Shown: in pieces, positions 26,976 to 35,993 of the stretch
How the letters are laid out: each line of letters begins with the position of its first letter
How positions within the stretch are numbered: the first letter of the stretch is position 1
Origin: Thalassospira marina
GTDB lineage: Bacteria > Pseudomonadota > Alphaproteobacteria > Rhodospirillales > Thalassospiraceae
Direction of reading: 5' to 3'
Assembly (NCBI RefSeq): GCF_002844375.1
Contig: NZ_CP024199.1
Coordinates: forward strand, 2,892,001 to 2,956,000
DNA length: 64,000 nucleotides
The notes under the pieces: model-generated
Seen by the model: the letters and a program-made list of their open reading frames with translations, nothing else
What the model was told of the DNA's origin: nothing
Database searches by the model: none
Position numbers and translations under genes: made by a program

Positions 26976-27782
26976 TTGGCAAACGGAAAAGTTAAAATTC
27001 ACGGCCCCGAAGCCTTTGAAGGTATGCGCGCCGCCGGTCGGCTGGCTGCGGAAGTTCTCGACTTCATTACCCCCTATGTCGTTCCGGGTGTGACCACCGG
27101 CAAGCTTGATGATCTTTGCGACCAGTATATTCGCGATCATGGTGCGATTTCGGCCTGCCTTGGCTATCGCGGTTTTCCGAAATCGACCTGCACATCGATC
27201 AACCATGTCGTTTGCCACGGCATTCCCGGCGATAAAAAACTGCAAAATGGCGACATCATGAATATCGATGTTACCGTCATTCTGGATGGCTGGTATGGCG
27301 ATACAAGCCGCATGTATATTGCCGGCACGCCCAAGGTCATGGCGCAGCGCCTTGTTGATGTCACCTACGAGGCATTGTGGCGCGGCATTCGCGCCGTCAA
27401 GCCGGGTGCAACACTGGGCGATATCGGCCATGCCATTCAGTCCTATGCGGAATCCGAACGGTTTTCGGTTGTGCGTGATTTCTGCGGCCACGGGCTGGGC
27501 CAGGTTTTTCATGATGCGCCCAATATCCTGCATTACGGCAAACCGGGCCAGGGCATGGTTCTGGAACCGGGCATGATCTTTACCATCGAACCCATGATCA
27601 ACCAGGGCACCTATGAATGCAAAGTCCTGTCCGATGGCTGGACCGCGGTCACCCGCGACCGCAAGCTTTCGGCACAGTTTGAACATTCGCTCGGTGTCAC
27701 CGAAGACGGCTATGAAATCTTCACCGGCTCACCCGCCGGTCTGGAAAAGCCGCCTTATGAAATCAGCGACGCTGCCGAATAA
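26976..27782 (+). CDS. map: Methionine aminopeptidase, type I
   Basis: It removes the initiator methionine from nascent proteins. The 268-aa protein has the pita-bread fold ligands: NIDVTVILDGWYGDTSRM (two Asp), DFCGHGLGQVFHDAPNI (His), MIFTIEPMI (Glu) and a final Glu in FEHSLGVTEDGYE. Translation appears to begin at TTG 26976, preceded by AAGGAGAATTC, the best ribosome site in this area. The gene ends at a strong bidirectional terminator. sfsA and map are adjacent in many alphaproteobacteria. Confidence 0.96.
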   Translation: MANGKVKIHGPEAFEGMRAAGRLAAEVLDFITPYVVPGVTTGKLDDLCDQYIRDHGAISACLGYRGFPKSTCTSINHVVCHGIPGDKKLQNGDIMNIDVTVILDGWYGDTSRMYIAGTPKVMAQRLVDVTYEALWRGIRAVKPGATLGDIGHAIQSYAESERFSVVRDFCGHGLGQVFHDAPNILHYGKPGQGMVLEPGMIFTIEPMINQGTYECKVLSDGWTAVTRDRKLSAQFEHSLGVTEDGYEIFTGSPAGLEKPPYEISDAAE

Positions 27783-27804
27783 TACGGCGCGCGATTTCCC
27801 AATC

Positions 27805-27840
27805 AAAAAGGGCAGGCTGTTTTATCGGCCTGCCCTTTTT
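27805..27840. terminator. Bidirectional terminator between map and the MFS gene
   Basis: A perfect 13-bp stem, AAAAAGGGCAGGC / GCCTGCCCTTTTT, with a 10-nt loop. The A- and T-runs within the arms serve both convergent transcripts. Confidence 0.9.
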
Positions 27841-27861
27841 CGCATCCTGTGTGTAGCAGGG

Positions 27862-29151
27862 TCACTCCGCCGCAAGGGTAACCTTGGGTGCCTCGTTTAC
27901 CAGAATACGCAATCGCCCATCGACGCGGCGAATACGCATTTCGCGATATTTAAACAGGTAAACCAGTGCCACCAGTGCGGCGGCCAACCCGGACAGGGCC
28001 GCAACACCCAGCGCCCAGCGCGGCCCGTAATGGTCCGCCACCCAGCCAACAATGGGTGCACCAATCGGCGTTCCGCCCATGGCAATCGCCATGCGAATGG
28101 CCATGACACGGCCACGCATCATCGGGTCAGTCGAAAGCTGGATCAGGCCGTTGCTTGAACTCATGAATGTCAGTGCGGCAATGCCGATAATCACCAGTGA
28201 CGCGCCAAACAGGGCATAGGATGGCATGACAGCCGCTACAATGCAGCCCAGGCCAAATACCAGCGCCCCATAAAATAACAGGCCGATTTGCGGTGTTGCC
28301 CGCTGGGCTGAAAACAGCGCCCCCATGACTGTTCCCACCGCCATCAATGATGACAACATGCCATATTCACCCGCACCGGAATGAAAGACCGTAACCGCCA
28401 TTGTCGAAATGAAAATGGGAAAGTTCAGGCCAAAAGTGCCGATCAAAAGCAGCATCAGCATGATCACGACAAGGTCCGGCCGACCCGCGACATAACGAAA
28501 CCCGCTCACCAGGTTGCCCCGCCCGCGCAGCGGACGGCGGGTCACATTAAGGTCCTGCTTGCGGATCAGCGAAAGTGATGTCAGCACACCGGCAAAGGAT
28601 GCAGCATTAAGCAAAAACACCCACCCCGTTCCCACCACGGCAATCAGCACACCCGCCACGGCAGGGCCGATCATGCGCGCGGCATTAAACGATGTGGAAT
28701 TAAGCGCAATTGCATTGGACAGGTGATGTTCGGGCACAAGGTCGGAGACAAAGGTTTGCCGTGCCGGGGCATCAAAGGCAGCAACGCACCCCAGCAAAAA
28801 TGCGAACACATAGACATGCCAAAGTTCGACAAGGCCGGTCACGGTAAGCAGACCAAGGCCCAGCCCCAGCAGCCCCATTAAAAACTGGGTCACCATCACC
28901 AGTTTGCGACGGTCAAAATAATCAGCAGCAAAGCCGGTAAATGGCAGCATCAAAAGCTGCGGGCCAAATTGCAGCCCCATCACAATGCCAACGGCGGTTG
29001 AATTATGATCGGTCAGTTCGGTCAGAACAATCCAGTCCTGGGCGGTGCGCTGCATCCATGTACCGGTATTCGATACCAGCGACCCCGCTGCCCAAAGCCG
29101 ATAATTATAAACCGCAAGCGAGCGGAACGTTCCCTTCATCGGATTTTTCAT
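27862..29151 (-). CDS. MFS transporter (EntS/DHA3-like)
   Basis: A membrane exporter of about 429 aa with twelve predicted helices. It opens with FRSLAVYNYRLWAAGSLVSN and has the MFS motif A-like DYFDRRKLV between helices 2 and 3, and DAPARQTFVSDLVP, typical of the EntS/MFS_3 group that exports siderophores, macrolides or other small molecules. I chose the ATG at 29151, preceded by GGGGGGA; the open frame extends to 29286. The substrate is unknown. The gene downstream of the isochorismatase-type gene shares its strand, so an operon is possible. Confidence 0.88.
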   Translation of the reverse strand: MKNPMKGTFRSLAVYNYRLWAAGSLVSNTGTWMQRTAQDWIVLTELTDHNSTAVGIVMGLQFGPQLLMLPFTGFAADYFDRRKLVMVTQFLMGLLGLGLGLLTVTGLVELWHVYVFAFLLGCVAAFDAPARQTFVSDLVPEHHLSNAIALNSTSFNAARMIGPAVAGVLIAVVGTGWVFLLNAASFAGVLTSLSLIRKQDLNVTRRPLRGRGNLVSGFRYVAGRPDLVVIMLMLLLIGTFGLNFPIFISTMAVTVFHSGAGEYGMLSSLMAVGTVMGALFSAQRATPQIGLLFYGALVFGLGCIVAAVMPSYALFGASLVIIGIAALTFMSSSNGLIQLSTDPMMRGRVMAIRMAIAMGGTPIGAPIVGWVADHYGPRWALGVAALSGLAAALVALVYLFKYREMRIRRVDGRLRILVNEAPKVTLAAE

Positions 29152-29221
29152 TATACGTCCCCCCATAATCGGGCGGAGTAATGATTGGCCCGGAACTTCC
29201 GGGACCATTTTTCCGGTAATG

Positions 29222-29791
29222 TCATTTGCGGCCCCCATCCTGTTCCAGGCAGGCCAAAATCTCGTCCACGGTGCCGGTTTCGCCAAGGCGCGGGAAAATG
29301 CGTGTCACGCTGTTAACATGGGCATCTGCGTTCATATCGGTCATGGCATCGGTCGCGATGGTCACGTTAAAGCCCAGTTCATGGGCCTGGCGCGCGGTTG
29401 ATTCCACACCAATGCTGGTTGCAATGCCGCACAACACCACCTGCGTCACCCCCTGCCCGGCCAAATATTCGTTAAGGTCGGTGCCCGTAAAGGCCCCCCA
29501 GGTTTTCTTGGTCACCTTATGGTCATGCCTGCCGGTATCAATTGCCGGTGCCAGATCGGCCCATCCTGGCGGAAAGCTGCTGGCGCGCGGGGGCTGTTCA
29601 TTTCGCCCCGGTGCCCCACCCGCAACATTGACCAAAACCACCGGCAGGTTGCGCGCCCGAAATGCATTTGCCAGCGCCACGGATTTTTCCAGGACATCAT
29701 CGGCAGAATGGACCAGCGGATAAGCCAGAATACCCTGTTGCAAATCAATCACGATCAGGGCGGTTTTGGGGTCAAGGACGGTAACAGGCAT
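29222..29791 (-). CDS. Isochorismatase-family cysteine hydrolase
   Basis: A 189-aa cysteine hydrolase. The triad is visible as the Asp in LIVIDLQQG, the Lys in KVTKKTWGAF and the Cys in VVLCGIATSIGVEST. Members include isochorismatase, nicotinamidase and ureidoacrylate hydrolase; the substrate cannot be told from sequence. I chose the ATG at 29791, with AAGGA upstream, over 29821. It stands 70 bp before the MFS gene on the same strand. Confidence 0.88.
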   Translation of the reverse strand: MPVTVLDPKTALIVIDLQQGILAYPLVHSADDVLEKSVALANAFRARNLPVVLVNVAGGAPGRNEQPPRASSFPPGWADLAPAIDTGRHDHKVTKKTWGAFTGTDLNEYLAGQGVTQVVLCGIATSIGVESTARQAHELGFNVTIATDAMTDMNADAHVNSVTRIFPRLGETGTVDEILACLEQDGGRK

Positions 29792-30275
29792 GGGGCGCAA
29801 TCCTTTTTGGTTGGGTGTCATCGGGGATGACGGATCTTCGCGGTCTTATTGAATTTTCGTGTGGCAGTGTCGTTCCACCCGGTGCGCATTGGCGGTGCTA
29901 CAACAATCGTAGCAGCAAGGGCGTCAGGCAGCACAAACGGGCAGGCAATTTGGGCGCAGGCAGCAACAGGCGAACCATCCCCACGGAATGGCGCATAAAG
30001 GAAAAACAAATCAAAGGCACGGGCATCGGGGCTGGCGACAGGGCCAGAAGAAACAGGCAGAAGAAAGGGGCAGAACCGGTTTAAGCCTCGTTATTCGGCC
30101 AATGACGGGCGGGCTTGAAACCGGGGTAGCAAAGCCAGACAGGTTTTACCGATCAGACTGGTGATAATATGGCAGTGTCATTCACGGCAATTGTGCGGGC
30201 AGTGTGGTGTCGTGTGGCGTGGTAAGGGGCAAAATATGCGCGTACTTTCGGCCAACGCCAAAATATGATGGCATG
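29792..30275. other. Gap with no recognisable gene
   Basis: This stretch of roughly 480 bp between the isochorismatase-type and MarR genes, both minus strand, contains only short frames without family resemblance. It should hold the promoter of the isochorismatase-MFS pair. I see no repeat or clear terminator. Confidence 0.4.
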
Positions 30276-30737
30276 TTAATCCGTTACATCGACAATCCGC
30301 TGCAAAAGTGCCGTGGCATCTGCCAGGGTTTGTTGCTCCTTTTCTGTGAAATTGTCCAAAATCGAATGATAAAGCCAGTCTTCGCGAAGGGCGCGGCTGG
30401 CGCGCAGCCATTCCTTGCAGGATGGCGTTAATGACAGCAGGGTTTTGCGGCCATCATTCGGGTGTGGCGCACCCTGCACCAGACCAGCCTTGATCAGCGA
30501 CATCACCTGCGCGCCCATCGATTGGGTCCGCACCCCTTCGGCACGGGCCAGGCCCGTCACCGTGGCCGACCCGTTGCGATCAAGATGGCGCAACACCGAT
30601 TTTTGCGTCCAGTTCAGATCGCCCATATGGGCCTGCCGGCGCAATTTACGGCGCAACCGCCCGATCAGGGCATGCAGGTCCGTTGCAAGCGCAAGAGCCG
30701 CTGGCGACGACGCCGTATTTTCCGGTTTTTCGGTCAT
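30276..30737 (-). CDS. MarR-family transcriptional regulator
   Basis: A 153-aa winged-helix regulator (LNWTQKSVLRHLDRNGSATVT, the DNA-recognition segment GVRTQSMGAQVMSLIKAGL, and the wing PNDGRKTLLSLT). It probably acts as a ligand-sensitive repressor. It is separate from its neighbours; just upstream of the start AAGGCAA and TTACCTT (30757-30780) form an imperfect inverted repeat that could be its operator. Confidence 0.9.
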   Translation of the reverse strand: MTEKPENTASSPAALALATDLHALIGRLRRKLRRQAHMGDLNWTQKSVLRHLDRNGSATVTGLARAEGVRTQSMGAQVMSLIKAGLVQGAPHPNDGRKTLLSLTPSCKEWLRASRALREDWLYHSILDNFTEKEQQTLADATALLQRIVDVTD

Positions 30738-30894
30738 GGTGATGCTTTCAGATACAAAGGCAATCTACGAAGTTTACCTTCCTATATTGATGAAAATAGC
30801 CAAAGCCACAGGATTGTCAAGCCAGCCGCAAAACTATCTTGAAAGCATTCAAAAAGAAGAATGGCAGGTGAATTCAAACACCCGATACAGCCAA

Positions 30895-30931
30895 TAAAAA
30901 AGGGCCAGCCCGGCATATGCCCGACTGGCCC
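30895..30931 (-). terminator. Terminator of the fabF-type gene
   Basis: Arms GGGCCAG (30902-30908) and CTGGCCC (30925-30931); on the minus strand the stem is followed by TTTTTTATT. Confidence 0.8.
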
Positions 30932-30958
30932 CTTGAAACATCGCCAAGCGATCAGCAC

Positions 30959-32230
30959 CTAGCCTTCATAGGCACTTAGCAGAAGCGAGGCATTTACACC
31001 ACCAAAGCCAAACCCGTTGCAAAGCGCGTGTTTGACATCGGCCTTGCGGCCCATATTGGGCACAAAATCCAGGTCTTCCATGCCTTCATCAACCTGATGC
31101 AAATTGATGGTTGGCGGCAGCATGCCTTCGCGAATGGCAAGGGCGGTAAAAATCGCCTCGACCCCGCCAGCAGCCCCCAGCAAATGGCCAATCGCCGATT
31201 TGGTGGAAGAAACCGGGATTTGCGGCAAATGATCACCAAACACACGACGCAAACCGGCCACTTCGGCCTGATCACCCACCGGGGTCGATGTGGCATGCGC
31301 ATTGACATAACCAATTTCCGACGGCGCCAGCTTTGCCATGCGCAATGCAGCCTGAACCGCCAGCGCACAGCCTGATCCATCTTCCGGCCCGGCGGTCAGG
31401 TGATAGGCATCCGCACTGGTGCCATAGCCGGTAATTTCCACCAGCGGCACCGCCCCACGCGCCAAGGCGTGATCAAGGGATTCAACCACCATCAAACCGG
31501 CACCTTCACCCATAACGAACCCGTCCCGGTCGCGATCAAACGGGCGGGAAGCTTCGGCTGGGGCATCATTGCGGGTTGAAAGCGCGCGGGCAGCAGAAAA
31601 GCCACTGATCGACAAAGGATCAACGCAGCCTTCGGTACCACCAGCCAGCACCACGTCGGCCTCGCCCGAACGAATCATGCGTACACCATCGCCAATCGCC
31701 TGCAAACCCGCCGCACAGGCGGTTACCGGCGCGCCAATCGGCCCGCGAAAACCATAACGGATGGAAACATTGCCAGACGCCATATTTGCCAGAAAGGACG
31801 GCACCACAAAGGGCGAAATGCGCGATGGGCCACGTTCGTTCAAAACCGATTCCGCATGGGTAATAACAGGCAACCCGCCAATGCCGGTGCCAATAACCGT
31901 ACCGGTGCGGTCTTTCGCATCCTGGTCCAGATCCAGCCAGCCTGCCTGCGTCAATGCCTGCTGGGCAGCCGCAAGGGCATAGATCGTAAACAGGTCAACC
32001 TTTTTGCGATCCTTTTTGGAAACGACATCATCTTCGTTAAGACCGGCAGGGTCCTGTTCCTGGCTGGGCACCAGGGCAGCAAACTTTGTTGCAAGGTTGC
32101 TGCTGTCAAACCGGTCATTGCTTACAACGCCAGATTTACCGGCCACAAGCCGCTGCCACACAGCATCAAGCCCGCACCCCAGTGGCGTGACAAGGCCCAT
32201 ACCCGTCACCACGATCCGCTGTGTCATCAT
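30959..32230 (-). CDS. fabF: Beta-ketoacyl-ACP synthase II (FabF type), MarR-linked
   Basis: This condensing enzyme elongates acyl-ACP with malonyl-ACP. The 423-aa protein has the thiolase-fold triad: Cys in APVTACAAGLQAIG, His in NAHATSTPVGD and His in SAIGHLLGAAGG; it begins RIVVTGMGLVTPLGCG. It is preceded by a MarR gene with a 34-bp gap rather than by acpP, which is the usual partner of the housekeeping copy, so it may be a second, regulated FabF. It belongs to fatty-acid-type KSs and not to the aryl polyene cluster 6 kb away. Confidence 0.92.
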   Translation of the reverse strand: MMTQRIVVTGMGLVTPLGCGLDAVWQRLVAGKSGVVSNDRFDSSNLATKFAALVPSQEQDPAGLNEDDVVSKKDRKKVDLFTIYALAAAQQALTQAGWLDLDQDAKDRTGTVIGTGIGGLPVITHAESVLNERGPSRISPFVVPSFLANMASGNVSIRYGFRGPIGAPVTACAAGLQAIGDGVRMIRSGEADVVLAGGTEGCVDPLSISGFSAARALSTRNDAPAEASRPFDRDRDGFVMGEGAGLMVVESLDHALARGAVPLVEITGYGTSADAYHLTAGPEDGSGCALAVQAALRMAKLAPSEIGYVNAHATSTPVGDQAEVAGLRRVFGDHLPQIPVSSTKSAIGHLLGAAGGVEAIFTALAIREGMLPPTINLHQVDEGMEDLDFVPNMGRKADVKHALCNGFGFGGVNASLLLSAYEG

Positions 32231-32264
32231 ACCCTCTTCACATAAAACATGTTAATCAAAACCC

Positions 32265-32699
32265 TCAGCCGATTGTCGCAATCAGCGACAGGGCCTTTTG
32301 CACGTCCTGCCAGTCTTCGGCACCCAGTTCGCCCAGAATTTCCTTTTGGGCCTGCTGCCAGACCGGCAATATCTGCTGCACTTTTTCTTCGCCCTGCGAT
32401 GTCAGTGAAAAAACCTGTGTGCGTCCCTGCCCGGTCTGGTCCGGGGCAATCAACCCGTGACGCTGTAAAACCGCAAGGTTGCGGGTCAAAGCACTGCGTT
32501 CAAGATCCATCAAACGCGCAAGGCTGCTGATGGACTGAAACCCGCCCCAACAAATGCAAAACAGAAGCGATGCCTGCGTTGATTGCAGACCATGGGGTTT
32601 CAGCAACAGGTTATAGCGGCGCGTAACGGCACGCGCCGCCCTGCGGCTTTTTAACACCAAACATTCATCAATCAGGGCATCGGGCAATGTTATAGTCAT
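32265..32699 (-). CDS. MarR-family regulator upstream of fabF
   Basis: A 144-aa winged-helix regulator (LQSTQASLLFCICWGG, SISSLARLMDLERSALTRNL, RTQVFSLTSQGEEKVQ). It includes a cysteine next to the DNA-binding domain (LLFCIC), as in redox-sensing MarR proteins, though this is only suggestive. It is the first gene of a two-gene operon with fabF, and a perfect 14-bp palindrome lies 16 bp upstream of its start. Confidence 0.9.
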   Translation of the reverse strand: MTITLPDALIDECLVLKSRRAARAVTRRYNLLLKPHGLQSTQASLLFCICWGGFQSISSLARLMDLERSALTRNLAVLQRHGLIAPDQTGQGRTQVFSLTSQGEEKVQQILPVWQQAQKEILGELGAEDWQDVQKALSLIATIG

Positions 32700-32714
32700 G
32701 TCTGGTGATTACCC

Positions 32715-32728
32715 TGTGCATATGCACA
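32715..32728. promoter_or_regulatory. Palindromic operator upstream of marR-fabF
   Basis: TGTGCATATGCACA is a perfect 14-bp palindrome in the marR/radC divergent intergenic region, in the size range of MarR operators. Autoregulation is inferred. Confidence 0.6.
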
Positions 32729-32852
32729 AGTCAAATGGAATCACATTTTGCAGCTTTCCACCCCGGCAAATGCTGCTGCCCCCTAGACAGCAAAGACGCG
32801 GCAACGCACACTGCATCTGCAACGCCAAATTGCATGATGACAGGAGCCCGCC

Positions 32853-33788
32853 GTGAGTGCCGAAAAACCCCGCAAAACAGCAACATCCTCCATCGACGAT
32901 GGCAGCCGGGTCTATTTTGATCCGAACGGGGAACTTGCCAGCCTGACATCATCATTGGGCGAAGCCCCGCTGACAAAGCCCGGCAAACCCGCCCGTGCCA
33001 GCACCAACAAAAAGGCCCCTGCCAGTGGGGCATTGGATGCCCGTGAAAACGAGGCTGGCGAAACGGCCGGACCGGAAGATGAAAGCGAAAAAACAGCAAA
33101 ACCTGGCAAAGCACCCAAGCCGCATTATTTCGGCCACCGGCAAAGATTGCGGGAACGGTTTTTAAAGGGCGGAAGTGCAGCCCTGGCCGAATATGAAATT
33201 CTGGAGCTTCTGTTATGCATGGCAATCCCGCGTGGGGATGTAAAACCGCTGGCAAAATCGCTGATTGACCGGTTTGGCAGCCTCGCCGGTGTTTTGGCCG
33301 CCAGCCAGGAAGAACTGGCAACCTGCAAGGGCGTTGGCGAAGCCGCCATTGCCGCCATCAAAATTGCCGAGGCCAGCGCACAGGTTTTGTCGCGTGAACG
33401 GGCGATGGAATTGCCAGTAATCGCATCGTGGGAACAGTTGATCGATTATTGCCGTGTCCGGCTGGGCCACCGCAAAACCGAAGAACTGCATTTGCTGTTT
33501 CTAGATCGCAAAAACCGCCTGATCGCCGATGAATGCCACCAGCGCGGCACGGTTGACCATACCCCGGTTTACCCGCGCGAGGTGATCAAACGTGCGCTGG
33601 AACTTCATGCATCGGCCATCATACTGGTGCATAATCACCCCAGCGGCGATGCCACCCCATCGCGCGGCGATATTGACATGACCCGTAAAATCGTTGATGC
33701 CGCCAAGGCAATGGAAATCAACGTGCATGACCACATCATTGTCAGCCGCGCGGGATATAATTCGTTTAAAACACTGGGGCTTATCTGA
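32853..33788 (+). CDS. radC: RadC family JAB/MPN-domain protein
   Basis: A 311-aa RadC protein. The first 85 residues are a non-conserved, Ala/Lys/Glu-rich extension. A helix-hairpin-helix segment follows (YEILELLLCMAIPRGDVKPLA, CKGVGEAAIAAIK), then the JAB metalloprotease-like domain with the metal motif HNHPSGDATPSRGD and EVIKRALEL. Its former assignment to DNA repair is doubtful; the biochemical role is unknown. The start is GTG 32853 with AGGAG 7 bp upstream. Its stop overlaps the next start by one base. Confidence 0.92.
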   Translation: MSAEKPRKTATSSIDDGSRVYFDPNGELASLTSSLGEAPLTKPGKPARASTNKKAPASGALDARENEAGETAGPEDESEKTAKPGKAPKPHYFGHRQRLRERFLKGGSAALAEYEILELLLCMAIPRGDVKPLAKSLIDRFGSLAGVLAASQEELATCKGVGEAAIAAIKIAEASAQVLSRERAMELPVIASWEQLIDYCRVRLGHRKTEELHLLFLDRKNRLIADECHQRGTVDHTPVYPREVIKRALELHASAIILVHNHPSGDATPSRGDIDMTRKIVDAAKAMEINVHDHIIVSRAGYNSFKTLGLI

Positions 33789-34180
33789 TGCCAATGATCG
33801 GGCAGTTTTCAATTCTGGTGGCAAATTATGATGATGCCATCGCCTTTTATTGCGGCAAAGCCGGGTTTGACCTGGTCGAAGATACCGATATGGGCGGCGG
33901 CAAACGCTGGGTTCTGATCGCCCCGCCTCGCGCAGCGGAAAATGCCACCCGTATCCTGCTTGCCGAAGCCAGCGACGACGCCCAGCGCAACGCAATTGGC
34001 AATCAGACCGGCGGTCGCGTCGGCTTTTTCCTGATGACCGATGATTTTGCCCGCGACCATGCCAACATGGTAGGCAATGGCGTGCATTTCCTTGAGAGCC
34101 CACGCCACGAACCCTATGGCATTGTTGCCGTTTTTGAAGACCTTTACGGCAATAAATGGGACCTGCTGCAACCCGCCTGA
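33788..34180 (+). CDS. VOC-family (glyoxalase/bleomycin-resistance-like) protein
   Basis: A 130-aa vicinal-oxygen-chelate fold protein of two beta-alpha-beta-beta-beta units (MIGQFSILVANYDDAIAFY; later VHFLESPRHEPYGIVAVFEDLYGNKWDL). A metal-binding Glu lies near FEDLYGN. The substrate is unknown. It is translationally coupled to radC through a TGATG junction and ends facing the FAD monooxygenase gene. Confidence 0.88.
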   Translation: MPMIGQFSILVANYDDAIAFYCGKAGFDLVEDTDMGGGKRWVLIAPPRAAENATRILLAEASDDAQRNAIGNQTGGRVGFFLMTDDFARDHANMVGNGVHFLESPRHEPYGIVAVFEDLYGNKWDLLQPA

Positions 34181-34228
34181 TACCAAACCGGCACCAGGCG
34201 GCAAAACAGCACGTCACATAACATGCAT

Positions 34229-35386
34229 TCAGGTCAATGCGGCTTCGGCCCGGTGGCTTTCCATAACGGCCAGTGTCAGTTCCAGCCCCAAATGCGAAAG
34301 TTCGGTTGCGGCGGCATCATGGGCTTCGCGGGCGGGCAAACTGACACGGGCAAACATTTCGGTCTCATAGGTTTTCACACCGTCGCGCCAGTCATTGGCG
34401 CTGACAATATGCCGGGCCAGTTCGGCGGCATCAAACAGGGCTTCGTTCACGCCATTACCGCCAAACGGCGACATGACATGGGCGGCATCACCCAGCAGGG
34501 TCAAACCCGTCCTGTTTTGCCAATGATGCCCAACCGGCAACGCATAAATCAAACGTGACACGATATGGTCATTGGCAACGCGGATCATATCTGTAAGGCG
34601 CGGTGACCAACCGGGAAATTCCGCCACCAGCCGCTCGCGCCGGGCAGCAGGCGAAAGATTTGCAAACTGTTCGCTGGCCCAGTTTTCGGGTACGCGGAAA
34701 ATGGCATAACCCCGCAAATGGGCATTGGCATTGCGCTGGATGATAATGGCGCGGCCATCGCCTTCGGCCCCCAATTTGCCACGGCCGACAAAACCGGCAA
34801 TTTCCGAGTGGCTTGCATCCACATCATCAATGCCAAATTCAATAAAGGTCAGCCCGCTATAATGCGGCTGATAGGCCGATAATAACGGCCGCACCCGCGA
34901 CCAAGCGCCATCAGCCCCAATGACCAGGTCATAATCCGCAATCGGGCCATTTTGCGTATGCACGCGAAAGGCACCTTCCTTGGTTGGCGATATGCTGGCA
35001 ACTGCCTGCCCCCAGCGCACCATGCCCTTTGGCAGGGATGCCAGCAGCAAATCGCGCAGTGCCGTGCGGTCTATTTCCGGGCGGTTATCTTCTGGCTGGC
35101 CAGGATCATCCAGCAGCAGGCGACCATGTTTATCACACAGCCGGCTGCCCTGGTCATCATAGCGTGCAAAACGTTGAAACGCCGAAAGCAACCCCGCCTG
35201 CGCCAGGGCCTGCTGGCCGGTGTTTTCGTGAATATCAAGTGTGCCACCTTGCGGGCGAAACTGCGCGCTTTCATCACCTTCAAAAACGGTGGCGGCAAAA
35301 CCCGCCATATGCAGCAAACGCGCAAGCATCAGGCCACCGGGGCCGCCGCCAATAATGGCTATTCCTGGTTTTTCAGTCATGGACAT
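34229..35386 (-). CDS. FAD-dependent monooxygenase, TetX-like
   Basis: A 385-aa group A flavoprotein hydroxylase. It has the dinucleotide fold IAIIGGGPGGLMLARLL, the second FAD motif DLVIGADGAWSRVR and the GDAAHVMSPFGGNGVNEAL motif. The overall pattern (FRPQGGTLDIHENTGQQAL) resembles TetX-type tetracycline-inactivating or aromatic-hydroxylating enzymes; the substrate is not predictable. It is divergent from a MarR gene, with two matching palindromes between them, so induction by its substrate through MarR is likely. Confidence 0.88.
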   Translation of the reverse strand: MSMTEKPGIAIIGGGPGGLMLARLLHMAGFAATVFEGDESAQFRPQGGTLDIHENTGQQALAQAGLLSAFQRFARYDDQGSRLCDKHGRLLLDDPGQPEDNRPEIDRTALRDLLLASLPKGMVRWGQAVASISPTKEGAFRVHTQNGPIADYDLVIGADGAWSRVRPLLSAYQPHYSGLTFIEFGIDDVDASHSEIAGFVGRGKLGAEGDGRAIIIQRNANAHLRGYAIFRVPENWASEQFANLSPAARRERLVAEFPGWSPRLTDMIRVANDHIVSRLIYALPVGHHWQNRTGLTLLGDAAHVMSPFGGNGVNEALFDAAELARHIVSANDWRDGVKTYETEMFARVSLPAREAHDAAATELSHLGLELTLAVMESHRAEAALT

Positions 35387-35405
35387 ACTCTATTTTTCGA
35401 TATAC

Positions 35406-35439
35406 ATAGGAGCCTATATAAATAAACATAGGCACCTAT
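35406..35439. promoter_or_regulatory. Twin MarR operators between the monooxygenase and marR genes
   Basis: ATAGGAGCCTAT (35406-35417) and ATAGGCACCTAT (35428-35439) are palindromes sharing arms ATAGG/CCTAT, 22 bp (two helical turns) apart, in a 68-bp divergent intergenic region. Confidence 0.75.
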
Positions 35440-35454
35440 GCAAGTGAGTTTCCA

Positions 35455-35898
35455 ATGACCGACTGGGACATGTTTGAAAGCCCCGCCCCGCTGATCAATA
35501 TGGCGTCACGCGCCTATAGCCGCATTGCCGAAAAAAGACTGCGGCAATTGGGCTTTGGTGTGGGGCAAATTCCGGTGCTGTTTTTACTGCGCGGGGGCAA
35601 TGCCCTGTCGCAAAAGGAACTGGCGCAATTTGCCAAAATCGAACAGCCATCAATGGCGCAAATCCTCTCGCGCATGCAGCGCGACGGGTTGATCATTCGC
35701 ACACCCGACCCAAAAGACGCCCGGTCCAGCCTGATATCGCTGACACCGGAAACACTGACAAAGCTGCCTGCCCTGCGTGCCGCCCTTGAAGACGGGCGCG
35801 AAGAAACCCTTAAAGGTTTCAGCAGCGATGAAATCACAACGCTGATTGACCTTTTAAAACGCCTGAACCGCAATCTGGACCAGTTTTCAGCATCCTGA
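35455..35898 (+). CDS. MarR-family transcriptional regulator (divergent from monooxygenase)
   Basis: A 147-aa winged-helix regulator with a typical MarR core (GQIPVLFLLRGGNALSQKEL, AKIEQPSMAQILSRMQRDGL, then PKDARSSLISLT). The two palindromes directly upstream probably serve as operators for repression of itself and of the divergent TetX-like gene. Confidence 0.92.
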   Translation: MTDWDMFESPAPLINMASRAYSRIAEKRLRQLGFGVGQIPVLFLLRGGNALSQKELAQFAKIEQPSMAQILSRMQRDGLIIRTPDPKDARSSLISLTPETLTKLPALRAALEDGREETLKGFSSDEITTLIDLLKRLNRNLDQFSAS

Positions 35899-35937
35899 AA
35901 CCTGCCTGCATTTGCAGCCCTGTGCGGTCAAACAAAA

Positions 35938-35970
35938 CGCCCGGCCACGGTAAAATACCGTGGCCGGGCG
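35938..35970. terminator. Terminator between marR and the aldo/keto reductase gene
   Basis: A 15-bp perfect inverted repeat (CGCCCGGCCACGGTA and its complement) with a 3-nt loop. On the minus strand it is followed by TTTTGTTT, so it mainly serves the aldo/keto reductase. Confidence 0.75.
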
Positions 35971-35993
35971 CACATAAACCGGGCAGTCAGGTC

